Below are positions 48,660 through 55,968 of a stretch of DNA of 64,000 bases, one piece after another; the stretch's first letter is position 1; each line of letters starts with the position of its first letter. The notes under the pieces are model-generated. The model was not told where the DNA came from. It made no database searches and saw only the letters and a list, made by a program, of their open reading frames with translations. The position numbers and the translations under genes are program-made. The stretch is taken from NCBI GenBank assembly GCA_020724865.1, contig DYGA01000003.1:62001-126000 (forward strand), in the 5' to 3' direction. Source of the DNA: Candidatus Paceibacter sp. (GTDB taxonomy: Bacteria; Patescibacteria; ABY1; S139-126).

Positions 48660-49706
48660 ATGTTGGAAATTGCTATTATTAAGATTTTTTTTATTACTGT
48701 ATTATCTTTTATTTTTGCTATTGTTTTAACACCTTTGTTAACTCATTTTTTGTATAAATATAAATTGGGTAAAAGGATACGCTCGGAAACAAGTGCGCCA
48801 ATTATGTCAAAATTACATCAGGCCAAATCAGGAACGCCGACTATGGGCGGTATTTTGGTTTGGTTTACGGTATTAACCTTAGCGTTAGTTATTAATACTC
48901 TTTGGCACTTATCCGATTGGCCCGCTTTGCAAGATTTAAATTTTTTAACCAGATCAGAAACATTATTACCTCTAGGAGCTTTGGTCTTCAGTGCTTTAAT
49001 AGGTTTATTTGATGATTTTTTGAATATTAAAGGTTTAGGAACTGCCGGTGGTGGTTTAAATATAAAACATCGCTTAATCGCTTACACTTTAATTGCTATC
49101 GCTGGGGCTTATTGGTTTTTTTATAAATTAGAATGGGATATTATTCATATTCCTTTTTGGGGAAATTTTAGTATTGGTATTTGGTATATACCCATTTTTA
49201 TTTTTGTTATTGTGGCTACTGCTTTTTCAGTAAATGAAACAGATGGTTTGGATGGTTTGGCTGGCGGGGGTTTGTTGGCGGCTTTTACTGCTTTTGGAGT
49301 TATAGCTTTTGTTCAAGGTAAGTATGATTTAGCTGCTTTTTGTGGTTCGATCGTGGGAGCTTTACTTGCTTTTTTATGGTTTAATATCAATCCGGCCAGA
49401 TTTTTTATGGGTGATACGGGAGCAATGTCTTTGGGGGTAACTTTAGGTATTGTTGCAATGTTGACTAACAGTATTTTACTTTTACCAATCATTGGATTTC
49501 TTTTTGTTTTAGAAACATTGTCAGTTATTTTGCAAGTTAGTTCAAAAAAATTTTTAGGACGAAAAATTTTTTTATCAACTCCGATTCATCATCATTTTGA
49601 AGCAATTGGGTGGCCGGAACCAAAAATAGTTATGCGCTTTTGGATTATTTCTGCAGTTATGGCAGTTATTGGTTTAATTATATTTTTAATGGATTATTTA
49701 TTTTAA
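48660..49706 (+). CDS. mraY: Phospho-N-acetylmuramoyl-pentapeptide transferase MraY
   Basis: MraY makes lipid I from UDP-MurNAc-pentapeptide and undecaprenyl phosphate. The 348-residue polytopic protein (about 10 helices) has HQAKSGTPTMGGILVW, GLFDDFLNIKG (Asp-Asp), NETDGLDGLAGG (catalytic Asp), FMGDTGAMSLG and PIHHHFEAIGWPE (HHH motif). The length is standard. It is followed by a small membrane protein gene and murD. The assignment is secure. Confidence 0.97.
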   Translation: MLEIAIIKIFFITVLSFIFAIVLTPLLTHFLYKYKLGKRIRSETSAPIMSKLHQAKSGTPTMGGILVWFTVLTLALVINTLWHLSDWPALQDLNFLTRSETLLPLGALVFSALIGLFDDFLNIKGLGTAGGGLNIKHRLIAYTLIAIAGAYWFFYKLEWDIIHIPFWGNFSIGIWYIPIFIFVIVATAFSVNETDGLDGLAGGGLLAAFTAFGVIAFVQGKYDLAAFCGSIVGALLAFLWFNINPARFFMGDTGAMSLGVTLGIVAMLTNSILLLPIIGFLFVLETLSVILQVSSKKFLGRKIFLSTPIHHHFEAIGWPEPKIVMRFWIISAVMAVIGLIIFLMDYLF

Positions 49707-49711
49707 AAATT

Positions 49712-50017
49712 ATGAAAAAATATTATTTACAATCTTGGTTTAAACTGATTTATTTATTAGCAGCAGTTTTATTCTGGCTTGGTTTAGGAGTTATTTTTCA
49801 TGCTTTAGCAGAATTTCCTGTTTTATATTTTTTAACTAAAGATTTTACAAAATTTTCTTTGGGCTTTAGTTATGAAATATGGTTAGCCATACATAGTGTA
49901 TTTTCTATAATTGTTCTTATCTCTTCATTAATCGCCGGTATTTATTTTGGGTTACAATGGTATGATTTTATTTATATAAAATATGAAGGTAAATTCAGCC
50001 AGTTGGTTAAAAAATAA
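49712..50017 (+). CDS. Small membrane protein between mraY and murD
   Basis: The product is 101 residues from ATG 49712, 5 bases after the mraY stop. It has two or three hydrophobic helices (about 10-30, 48-62 and 65-88) and a tail (YIKYEGKFSQLVKK). The 3' end overlaps murD by 35 bases in another frame. It is not recognised. Its conserved-looking place inside the mur operon suggests an envelope or division accessory role, although overlap of coding frames leaves a small chance that it is spurious. Confidence 0.6.
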   Translation: MKKYYLQSWFKLIYLLAAVLFWLGLGVIFHALAEFPVLYFLTKDFTKFSLGFSYEIWLAIHSVFSIIVLISSLIAGIYFGLQWYDFIYIKYEGKFSQLVKK

Positions 50018-51386
50018 AACTATTATTGTCTTTGGTCTGGGGTTGCACGGTGGCGGGTTGGCTCTAGCTAATTGGTTGTATAAAAACGGGGCAAAAGTTT
50101 TAGTATCTGATAAAAAAACAGCCGCAGAGTTAAAATCAACAATTAGAAAATTAAAAATACCAAAGAAGAATGTTTATTTAGGTAGGGAACCTTCGCTTAG
50201 TTGGCTAAAAGTGGCTGATTTAATTTTACAAAATCCCGGCGTTCCTAAAGATCATTTTTTTATTGTTGCGGCAAAGAAAAAGAAAATACCAATTTACAAT
50301 GAAGCAACTTTATTTTTTTCTTTAGTAAATAAACCAGTGATTGCTATCACCGGCAGTAAAGGCAAATCCACCACAACTCATTTATTGGGATTAATTTGTA
50401 AAAATTATAATAAAAATACTTTGGTCGGGGGTAATATTAAAATAAATCCCATGTTTAGTTTGATTGATAAAATAAAAGACAATTCTCTTATTATATTAGA
50501 GTTATCATCTTGGCAATTGGAAGGTTTGGCGGCTATAAAAAAATCGCCCCATATTTCTTTATTGACAAATATTACTCCAGAACATTTGAATCGTTATAAA
50601 AGTTTTAATGAATATGTGCAAGCAAAATTTTTAATTTTTAAATATCAACACCTCAATGATATAGCGGTTTTGAATTTAGATGATCCAGTGAGTTATCAAT
50701 TGTCAAAAAAAATTACAAACCAAATATTTTTTTATAGTCGTAAAAAAAAGGTAAAACAAGGTGTCTATTTAAGTAAAAATAAAATTTATTTTAAAATAAA
50801 AAACAAGACCGAGTTTATTCTGCATAAAAAAGATATTAAACTACCTGGTTTACATAATTTAGAAAACATATTAGGAGCAATTTTAGTGGCTAAAATTTTA
50901 AACATACCAAATGCAATAATTTCTAAAGTAGTAAAAGCATACCATGGATTTCCTAGTCGATTTGAAACCATTCGACGGTTTAAAGGCATTACATTTATAA
51001 ATGACACGACAGCTACCGCGCCAATAGCTACAATTTCAGCTCTTAAAACTTTACCACAGCGATCTATTTTATTGGCCGGTGGTAGTTCTAAAGGTTTGCC
51101 CGTAGGTGAATTGGCAAAAATTATCAAACAAAAAACTAAGTTTTGTTTTTTATTTACTGGCCAAGGTTCAGAAGAGTTGCTAAGAGAGTTAAGAAAAATT
51201 AAATACCCAGAGAAAAAATTGTTTTTAAATTATAGTCAGATGAACCAAATTGTAAACGACGCTTATAAACATGCTACAACGGGAGATATAATAATTCTTT
51301 CGCCCGGTTTTGCTAGTTTTGCTAATTTTAAAAATGAATTTGATCGTGGTGATCAGTTTAATTATTATGTTAGAAAGTTAAAATGA
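49983..51386 (+). CDS. murD: UDP-N-acetylmuramoylalanine-D-glutamate ligase MurD
   Basis: MurD adds D-glutamate to UDP-MurNAc-L-Ala. The 467-residue protein has an N-terminal Rossmann domain (IIVFGLGLHGGGLALANWL), the ATP site AITGSKGKSTTTHLLG, a Mur ligase central domain with ELSSWQLEGL and NITPEHLNRYKS, and a C-terminal domain with GFPSRFETIRRFKG, INDTTATAPIATISAL and LLAGGSSKG. ELSSWQLE and the DTTATAP phrase are typical of MurD. The start overlaps the small membrane protein gene by 35 bases, and the stop overlaps the ftsW start by 4 bases (ATGA). Confidence 0.94.
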   Translation: MKVNSASWLKNKTIIVFGLGLHGGGLALANWLYKNGAKVLVSDKKTAAELKSTIRKLKIPKKNVYLGREPSLSWLKVADLILQNPGVPKDHFFIVAAKKKKIPIYNEATLFFSLVNKPVIAITGSKGKSTTTHLLGLICKNYNKNTLVGGNIKINPMFSLIDKIKDNSLIILELSSWQLEGLAAIKKSPHISLLTNITPEHLNRYKSFNEYVQAKFLIFKYQHLNDIAVLNLDDPVSYQLSKKITNQIFFYSRKKKVKQGVYLSKNKIYFKIKNKTEFILHKKDIKLPGLHNLENILGAILVAKILNIPNAIISKVVKAYHGFPSRFETIRRFKGITFINDTTATAPIATISALKTLPQRSILLAGGSSKGLPVGELAKIIKQKTKFCFLFTGQGSEELLRELRKIKYPEKKLFLNYSQMNQIVNDAYKHATTGDIIILSPGFASFANFKNEFDRGDQFNYYVRKLK

Positions 51387-52543
51387 CGAATAAATTGTCT
51401 TGGCAACAGAAAATTAAAAGATTTTTTAATTGGTTGATTTATCGTGGCGATGGAAAAGAACCAGATTATACTTTATTTGTCCTTTTATTAGTTATACTGA
51501 TTTTAGGTTTGATTTTTTTAGCTTCGGCTTCTAGTGTAATATCTTTTGATGAACACCATGATCCCTACTATCTTTTTAAAAGGCAATTTTTTCAAGGTAT
51601 ATTTTTTGGTCTAATACTTTTTGCTATTACCAGTCATGTTCATTATAATTTTTTTAAAAAAAACGCTTTGTTTTTATTGTCAGTAGGAATTATTTTATTG
51701 GTTTTAGTTTTTTCTGGTATCGGACTTGAACTTTTAGGGGGACGCCGTTGGCTTAATCTATTTGGTTATAGCTTTCAACCTGCTGAATATGTAAAAATTG
51801 CTTTAATAATTTATTTGGCAGCTTGGTTTGACTCACGGAGTAATAATATTAAAAGTTTTAAAATAACTTTTTTACCATTTTTAATACTTTTATGTTTAGT
51901 AGTAATTTTGATTCTTTTACAACCAGATATGGGGACAGCATCGTTGCTTGTTGCTTTAAGTATAACTATGTATTATTTAGCCGGTGGGCAAGTAGGTTTT
52001 TTGTTATCACTAACAGCAATTGGTTCAGTTATTTTTTATTTTTTAATAAAAAATTCTTCTTATCGAGCAGCTAGGCTTATGGTATTTTTGAATCCTGAGT
52101 TAGATCCTCAAGGTATTGGTTATCATATAAATCAAGCAATGTTAGCCATAGGTTCTGGTGGTATTTTTGGTAGGGGGCTTGGTCATTCAAGGCAAAAATT
52201 TAATTATTTACCTGAGGTTGCCGGTGATTCAATTTTTGCCATAATTGCAGAAGAATTAGGTTTTATTTTTACTTTTCTATTTTTACTTTTATATTTTTAC
52301 TTTTTTTACAGAATTTTACAGTTAGCTTTTAAAGCACCTGATAATTTTTCCAAATTTTTTATTTTAGGTTTTTTTAGTTTATTAATCTGGCAATCCTTTT
52401 TGAATATCATGGCTATGCTGGGATTGATTCCTTTAACTGGTATGCCTTTGCCTTTTATTTCTTACGGTTCTTCATCATTGGCTATGTTATTGGCTGGTAT
52501 GGGGATAATATTTAATATATCTAAATATCGAACACATAATTAG
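51383..52543 (+). CDS. ftsW: Septal peptidoglycan polymerase FtsW (SEDS family)
   Basis: SEDS proteins polymerise glycan strands from lipid II; FtsW acts at the septum and RodA along the side wall. The 386-residue protein has about 10 helices and the SEDS motifs GLELLGGRRWLNLFG, FQPAEYVKIALI, DMGTASLLVALSITM, LPEVAGDSIFAIIAEELGF and GMPLPFISYGSSSLAM. Its position within murD-ftsW-murG-murC favours FtsW over RodA. The start is in an ATGA overlap with murD, so translation is coupled. Confidence 0.93.
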   Translation: MTNKLSWQQKIKRFFNWLIYRGDGKEPDYTLFVLLLVILILGLIFLASASSVISFDEHHDPYYLFKRQFFQGIFFGLILFAITSHVHYNFFKKNALFLLSVGIILLVLVFSGIGLELLGGRRWLNLFGYSFQPAEYVKIALIIYLAAWFDSRSNNIKSFKITFLPFLILLCLVVILILLQPDMGTASLLVALSITMYYLAGGQVGFLLSLTAIGSVIFYFLIKNSSYRAARLMVFLNPELDPQGIGYHINQAMLAIGSGGIFGRGLGHSRQKFNYLPEVAGDSIFAIIAEELGFIFTFLFLLLYFYFFYRILQLAFKAPDNFSKFFILGFFSLLIWQSFLNIMAMLGLIPLTGMPLPFISYGSSSLAMLLAGMGIIFNISKYRTHN

Positions 52544-52552
52544 TTCAAATCT

Positions 52553-53644
52553 ATGAAGATTTTAATGGTTGGTGGTGGTACCGGAGGTTCAGTAACACCG
52601 CTCATAGCTATAGCTCAATATTTAAAAAATCAAAAAACAGATCTTGAGTTTATTTGGTTTGGTACTTACAAAGGTCCAGAAAAAAATTTAGTATTAGCCG
52701 CTGATATAAAATTTATTCCAATATTTTCAGGTAAATTTAGACGTTATTTTTCTTGGCAAAATTTTATTGACATTTTTTTTATAATTTTTGGTTTTATTCA
52801 AGCTTTTGTGTATTTTTTCAAATTTAAACCAGATGTGATGATTAGCGCTGGTAGTTTTGTGGCTGTACCGGTGGGTTTAGTAGCTTTTATATTTCGCTGT
52901 CCTCAAATTATACATCAACAAGATATAGTTACTGGTTTAGCTAACAAAATTTTATCTTTTTTAGCTAATAAAATTACTGTAACTTTTCCAGAACAAGTCG
53001 CAAATTTTCCTTCCTCAAAAGTTGTTTTATCTGGCAACCCAATTAGAGAAGAAATTTTACAAGGTAATAAATCAAAGGCTATCCAGTTACTGAGTTTAGA
53101 AAAAGACTTGCCAACCGTTCTGGTAGTTGGTGGTGGTACCGGGGCAATGAAATTGAACCAATTAATCCAAGGGGCGTTACCAGAATTATTGCAATTTTGC
53201 CAGGTAATTCACATCACTGGTAAAAATAAAAAAGTTCAAGCTTTAGCTTTAAAAGATTTTTCAACTAGATATCACCAATTTGATTTTATTTTAAATGAAA
53301 TGCCAGATATTTTAGCTGTTGCCGATCTGGTAATAACTAGAGGAGGCATGGGTTTTCTTACTGAATTAGCTGCTTTAGGAAAGCCAACATTGATTATACC
53401 TATACCTGATTCCCATCAAGAAGCTAATGCAAATTATTTTGTCCAACAACGAGCAGCGATTTATTTGGATCAAAACAAGATATCAAGTCAATCCCTAATA
53501 GATGATCTTAAAGAATTAATTGCTGACAAGGCAGCTTTAAATTATCTTGGTATTAATATAAAAAAATTATATCAGCCTATGGCTGCCCAAATAATTTCCG
53601 AAAGTTTATTAACATTATTTAATGAAAAAATTAATAACAGATAA
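52553..53644 (+). CDS. murG: UDP-N-acetylglucosamine transferase MurG
   Basis: MurG converts lipid I to lipid II at the inner membrane face. The 363-residue GT-B protein has MVGGGTGGSVTPLIAIA, PDVMISAGSFVAVPVG, HQQDIVTGLANKI (replacing the common HEQN), VLVVGGGTGAMKLNQLI, and the UDP-GlcNAc site RGGMGFLTELAALGKPTLIIP with HQEANANYF. The length is normal. It overlaps murC by 23 bases. Confidence 0.95.
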   Translation: MKILMVGGGTGGSVTPLIAIAQYLKNQKTDLEFIWFGTYKGPEKNLVLAADIKFIPIFSGKFRRYFSWQNFIDIFFIIFGFIQAFVYFFKFKPDVMISAGSFVAVPVGLVAFIFRCPQIIHQQDIVTGLANKILSFLANKITVTFPEQVANFPSSKVVLSGNPIREEILQGNKSKAIQLLSLEKDLPTVLVVGGGTGAMKLNQLIQGALPELLQFCQVIHITGKNKKVQALALKDFSTRYHQFDFILNEMPDILAVADLVITRGGMGFLTELAALGKPTLIIPIPDSHQEANANYFVQQRAAIYLDQNKISSQSLIDDLKELIADKAALNYLGINIKKLYQPMAAQIISESLLTLFNEKINNR

Positions 53645-55004
53645 AAATAATTTGCATTTTGTCGGGATTAAGGGTGGCGGTATGACCGCTTTGGCTTTAC
53701 TTTTGCAGGGAATGGGTAAAAATATAACTGGTAGTGATACTGGTGAAAAATTTTATACTGACAAAATTTTACAAAAATATAAAATTAAATATTTCGAAAA
53801 TTTTGATCCTGAGACCCTTCCAAAAAATTTAGATTTAATCATATATTCAACTGCTTATAATCCAAAAAATAATCCCCTTTGTATTCAGGCAAAAAATAAA
53901 GGCATTCCAATTATAAGTTACCCTGAAGCTTTGGCAGAATTGATTAACACCAAAAATACCATAGCTATAGCTGGTACTCACGGCAAAACCACTACTACAG
54001 CTTGGTTGGCTTTTTTACTTAAGTTAGCAGATTTTGATCCATCAGCAATTATTGGTTCAAATGTGCCTCAATTTGGCGGTAGTACTTTGGTTGGTAAATC
54101 AAATTGGTTAGTGGTAGAAACTGATGAATATCAAAATAAATTTCAGTATTATTTTCCTCAGGCAATTGTTCTTAATAACATAGATTGGGATCACCCAGAT
54201 TTTTTTATTAGTGAAAGTGATTATGTAAATGTATTTAAAAACTATATTGAAAAAATACCTAATCATGGGTTTTTAATTGCCGGTACTGATAATTTAAATG
54301 TTCGTAATTTAGTAAAAAATTTTTCTGGCAAACTCATAACTTTTGGCATTAAACAAAAGGCTGATTGGCAAGCCAGATGTATACGTATAGATAATGGCAC
54401 TACTAGTTTTGACGCCTATTTTAAAAATAAGTTTTGGCATAAGATAAAAATCAATTTAAAAGGAGATTTTAATATTTTAAATTCATTAGCTGTTTTAGCT
54501 GCAGCCGTTGAATTAAAGGCTGATAAAAATAAAATAATTCAGGGTTTAGAAAGTTTTTTGGGTACAGAGAGGAGATTTGAAAAAAAAGGTGAAATTGGAA
54601 ATTCGGTAATTTATGATGATTTTGCCCATCATCCTGAAGAAATCCGTGCAACTTTAAAAATGTGTAAAAAATATTTTCCCGATAAAAAAATAATAGTTGT
54701 TTTTCATCCCCATACTTTTACCCGCACTTTGCAATTGAAAAATGAGTTTGTTAAGAGTTTTATTTATGCTGATCAAGTATTATTGTTGGACATTTACGGC
54801 AGCGCTAGAGAACAACAGGGAGGAATCAATTCTGAAGAATTAACTCAAGCCATAAATGAATTTAGTCATAATGCAGTGTATGTAAAAGATATCAATGGTG
54901 CGGTTAATTATTTACAGACGAATTTGAATGAAAATAATTTAATTATTACCATGGGTGCGGGTGATGTTTGGCGAGTCGGGGAAACTTTGTTACATTTAAA
55001 TTAA
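53622..55004 (+). CDS. murC: UDP-N-acetylmuramate-L-alanine ligase MurC
   Basis: MurC adds L-alanine to UDP-MurNAc. The 460-residue protein has FVGIKGGGMTALALLLQGMG (UDP-binding), NITGSDTGEKFYTDKI, AIAGTHGKTTTTAWLAFLL (ATP), ETDEYQNKF and LNNIDWDHPDFF, with IYDDFAHHPEEIRATLK and FHPHTFTRTLQL in the C-terminal domain. The DFAHHP and HPHTxxR motifs are typical of MurC. In some relatives the same fold acts as Mpl, which works on recycled tripeptide, but the operon context supports MurC. Confidence 0.93.
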   Translation: MKKLITDKNNLHFVGIKGGGMTALALLLQGMGKNITGSDTGEKFYTDKILQKYKIKYFENFDPETLPKNLDLIIYSTAYNPKNNPLCIQAKNKGIPIISYPEALAELINTKNTIAIAGTHGKTTTTAWLAFLLKLADFDPSAIIGSNVPQFGGSTLVGKSNWLVVETDEYQNKFQYYFPQAIVLNNIDWDHPDFFISESDYVNVFKNYIEKIPNHGFLIAGTDNLNVRNLVKNFSGKLITFGIKQKADWQARCIRIDNGTTSFDAYFKNKFWHKIKINLKGDFNILNSLAVLAAAVELKADKNKIIQGLESFLGTERRFEKKGEIGNSVIYDDFAHHPEEIRATLKMCKKYFPDKKIIVVFHPHTFTRTLQLKNEFVKSFIYADQVLLLDIYGSAREQQGGINSEELTQAINEFSHNAVYVKDINGAVNYLQTNLNENNLIITMGAGDVWRVGETLLHLN

Positions 55005-55022
55005 AATATTTTACAGATTTTT

Positions 55023-55607
55023 ATGGATATACTATTACAACGGTTACAAAAAATTTATGGTTCAAATTTAAAAACTGACGTTCGGTTATCAGAATATACT
55101 AAAATAGGTATTGGCGGATTAGCCAAATATTTTTTACCATGTAATAATATAGAATCATTTAATTCAGCAATTAATACAGCTCAAAAAAATAATATTTCAT
55201 TTTTGGCATTAAGATATGATGAAGATATTTTAATAGTTTCTCAAGCTATAAATAAGTTAATTATTTTTTTACTTGCGCCAGACAATAATCAACCAAAATT
55301 AATAAATTTATTTGTACCAGTAGTAATAGACAAAGAAATAGAAAAGATATTAATTAATAAAGGTTTTACTGATCTGGCTAATAAAAAGGAATTGTCGCCT
55401 AATGATATTTTTTTGAGAATGGGATTAGTTGATAAAGTTTTTGGCGGCTTAAAACAGATGCCCACCTCGCCCAATACAGCTATAAATTTTCAGCAAGCAA
55501 CTATTGATGATGTAGTTATTATGTCTTCTTATTTAAAACAACAAGTGCGTGATAAACTTGGTATACAGTTAAAAGATAATTATAAATTTATTGATGAAAA
55601 TAATTAA
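55023..55607 (+). CDS. MurB-like protein lacking the catalytic domain
   Basis: MurB (about 300 residues) is the flavoenzyme that makes UDP-MurNAc. This 194-residue protein aligns by eye to both of its ends. Residues about 18-80 match MurB domain I (RLSEYTKIGIGGLAKYFLPC, SAINTAQKNNISFLAL), but the FAD motif normally GxGSNLL reads RYDEDIL. Residues about 126-191 match domain III (NDIFLRMGLVDKVFGGLKQM, NFQQATIDDVVI, VRDKLGIQLKDNYKFIDE). Roughly 100 residues are absent between them, including the segment that holds the catalytic serine (GSxFKNP), and the C-terminal catalytic Glu position is Asn186. There is no frameshift: the frame is continuous. It cannot be an ordinary MurB; it may be structural, regulatory or decaying. 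It follows murC by 18 bases. Confidence 0.8.
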   Translation: MDILLQRLQKIYGSNLKTDVRLSEYTKIGIGGLAKYFLPCNNIESFNSAINTAQKNNISFLALRYDEDILIVSQAINKLIIFLLAPDNNQPKLINLFVPVVIDKEIEKILINKGFTDLANKKELSPNDIFLRMGLVDKVFGGLKQMPTSPNTAINFQQATIDDVVIMSSYLKQQVRDKLGIQLKDNYKFIDENN

Positions 55608-55616
55608 AATTTTAAT

Positions 55617-55928
55617 ATGAAAATAATAATCAAAGGTACAAATATTGAATTAACTCCTGAGATGAAAGTTTATTTACAAAATAAATTTTCAACTATTGAA
55701 AAATATAACAAGAAAATAAATGAAGTTAGAGTTGAAATTGAACACGATGCAAAACATCAAAAGGGAGAAATTATAAGATGTGAAGTAAATGTGTTAGTTA
55801 ACGGTCGTATTATTAGAGTAGAAAAAAATGCCGTTTCATTTGAAAAAGCCGTAAATAAAGTTCGAGATCATTTAAAATTAGTTTTAGTAAAACAACGAAA
55901 AAAAAGTATAGATAAATATCGTAAATAG
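55617..55928 (+). CDS. hpf: Short ribosome hibernation promoting factor (HPF/RaiA family)
   Basis: The 103-residue protein has the HPF/YfiA fold: IIIKGTNIELTPEMKVYLQN, KFSTIEKYNKKINEVRVE, and the C-terminal DHLKLVLVKQRKK with the basic cluster. Family members bind the small-subunit decoding centre and stop translation under stress. It lacks the C-terminal dimerisation domain of long HPF, so it would be the short type. It is encoded between the murB-like gene and secA. Confidence 0.9.
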   Translation: MKIIIKGTNIELTPEMKVYLQNKFSTIEKYNKKINEVRVEIEHDAKHQKGEIIRCEVNVLVNGRIIRVEKNAVSFEKAVNKVRDHLKLVLVKQRKKSIDKYRK

Positions 55929-55954
55929 TTTATGATTAGTCTAAATCGTGTTAT

Positions 55955-55960
55955 TATAAT
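55955..55960 (+). promoter_or_regulatory. -10 box of secA
   Basis: TATAAT at 55955-55960; the expected start is 55967, 2 bases before the secA ATG, so secA would be virtually leaderless. No clear -35 is seen at 17 bases. Confidence 0.5.
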
Positions 55961-55968
55961 AACTTACT

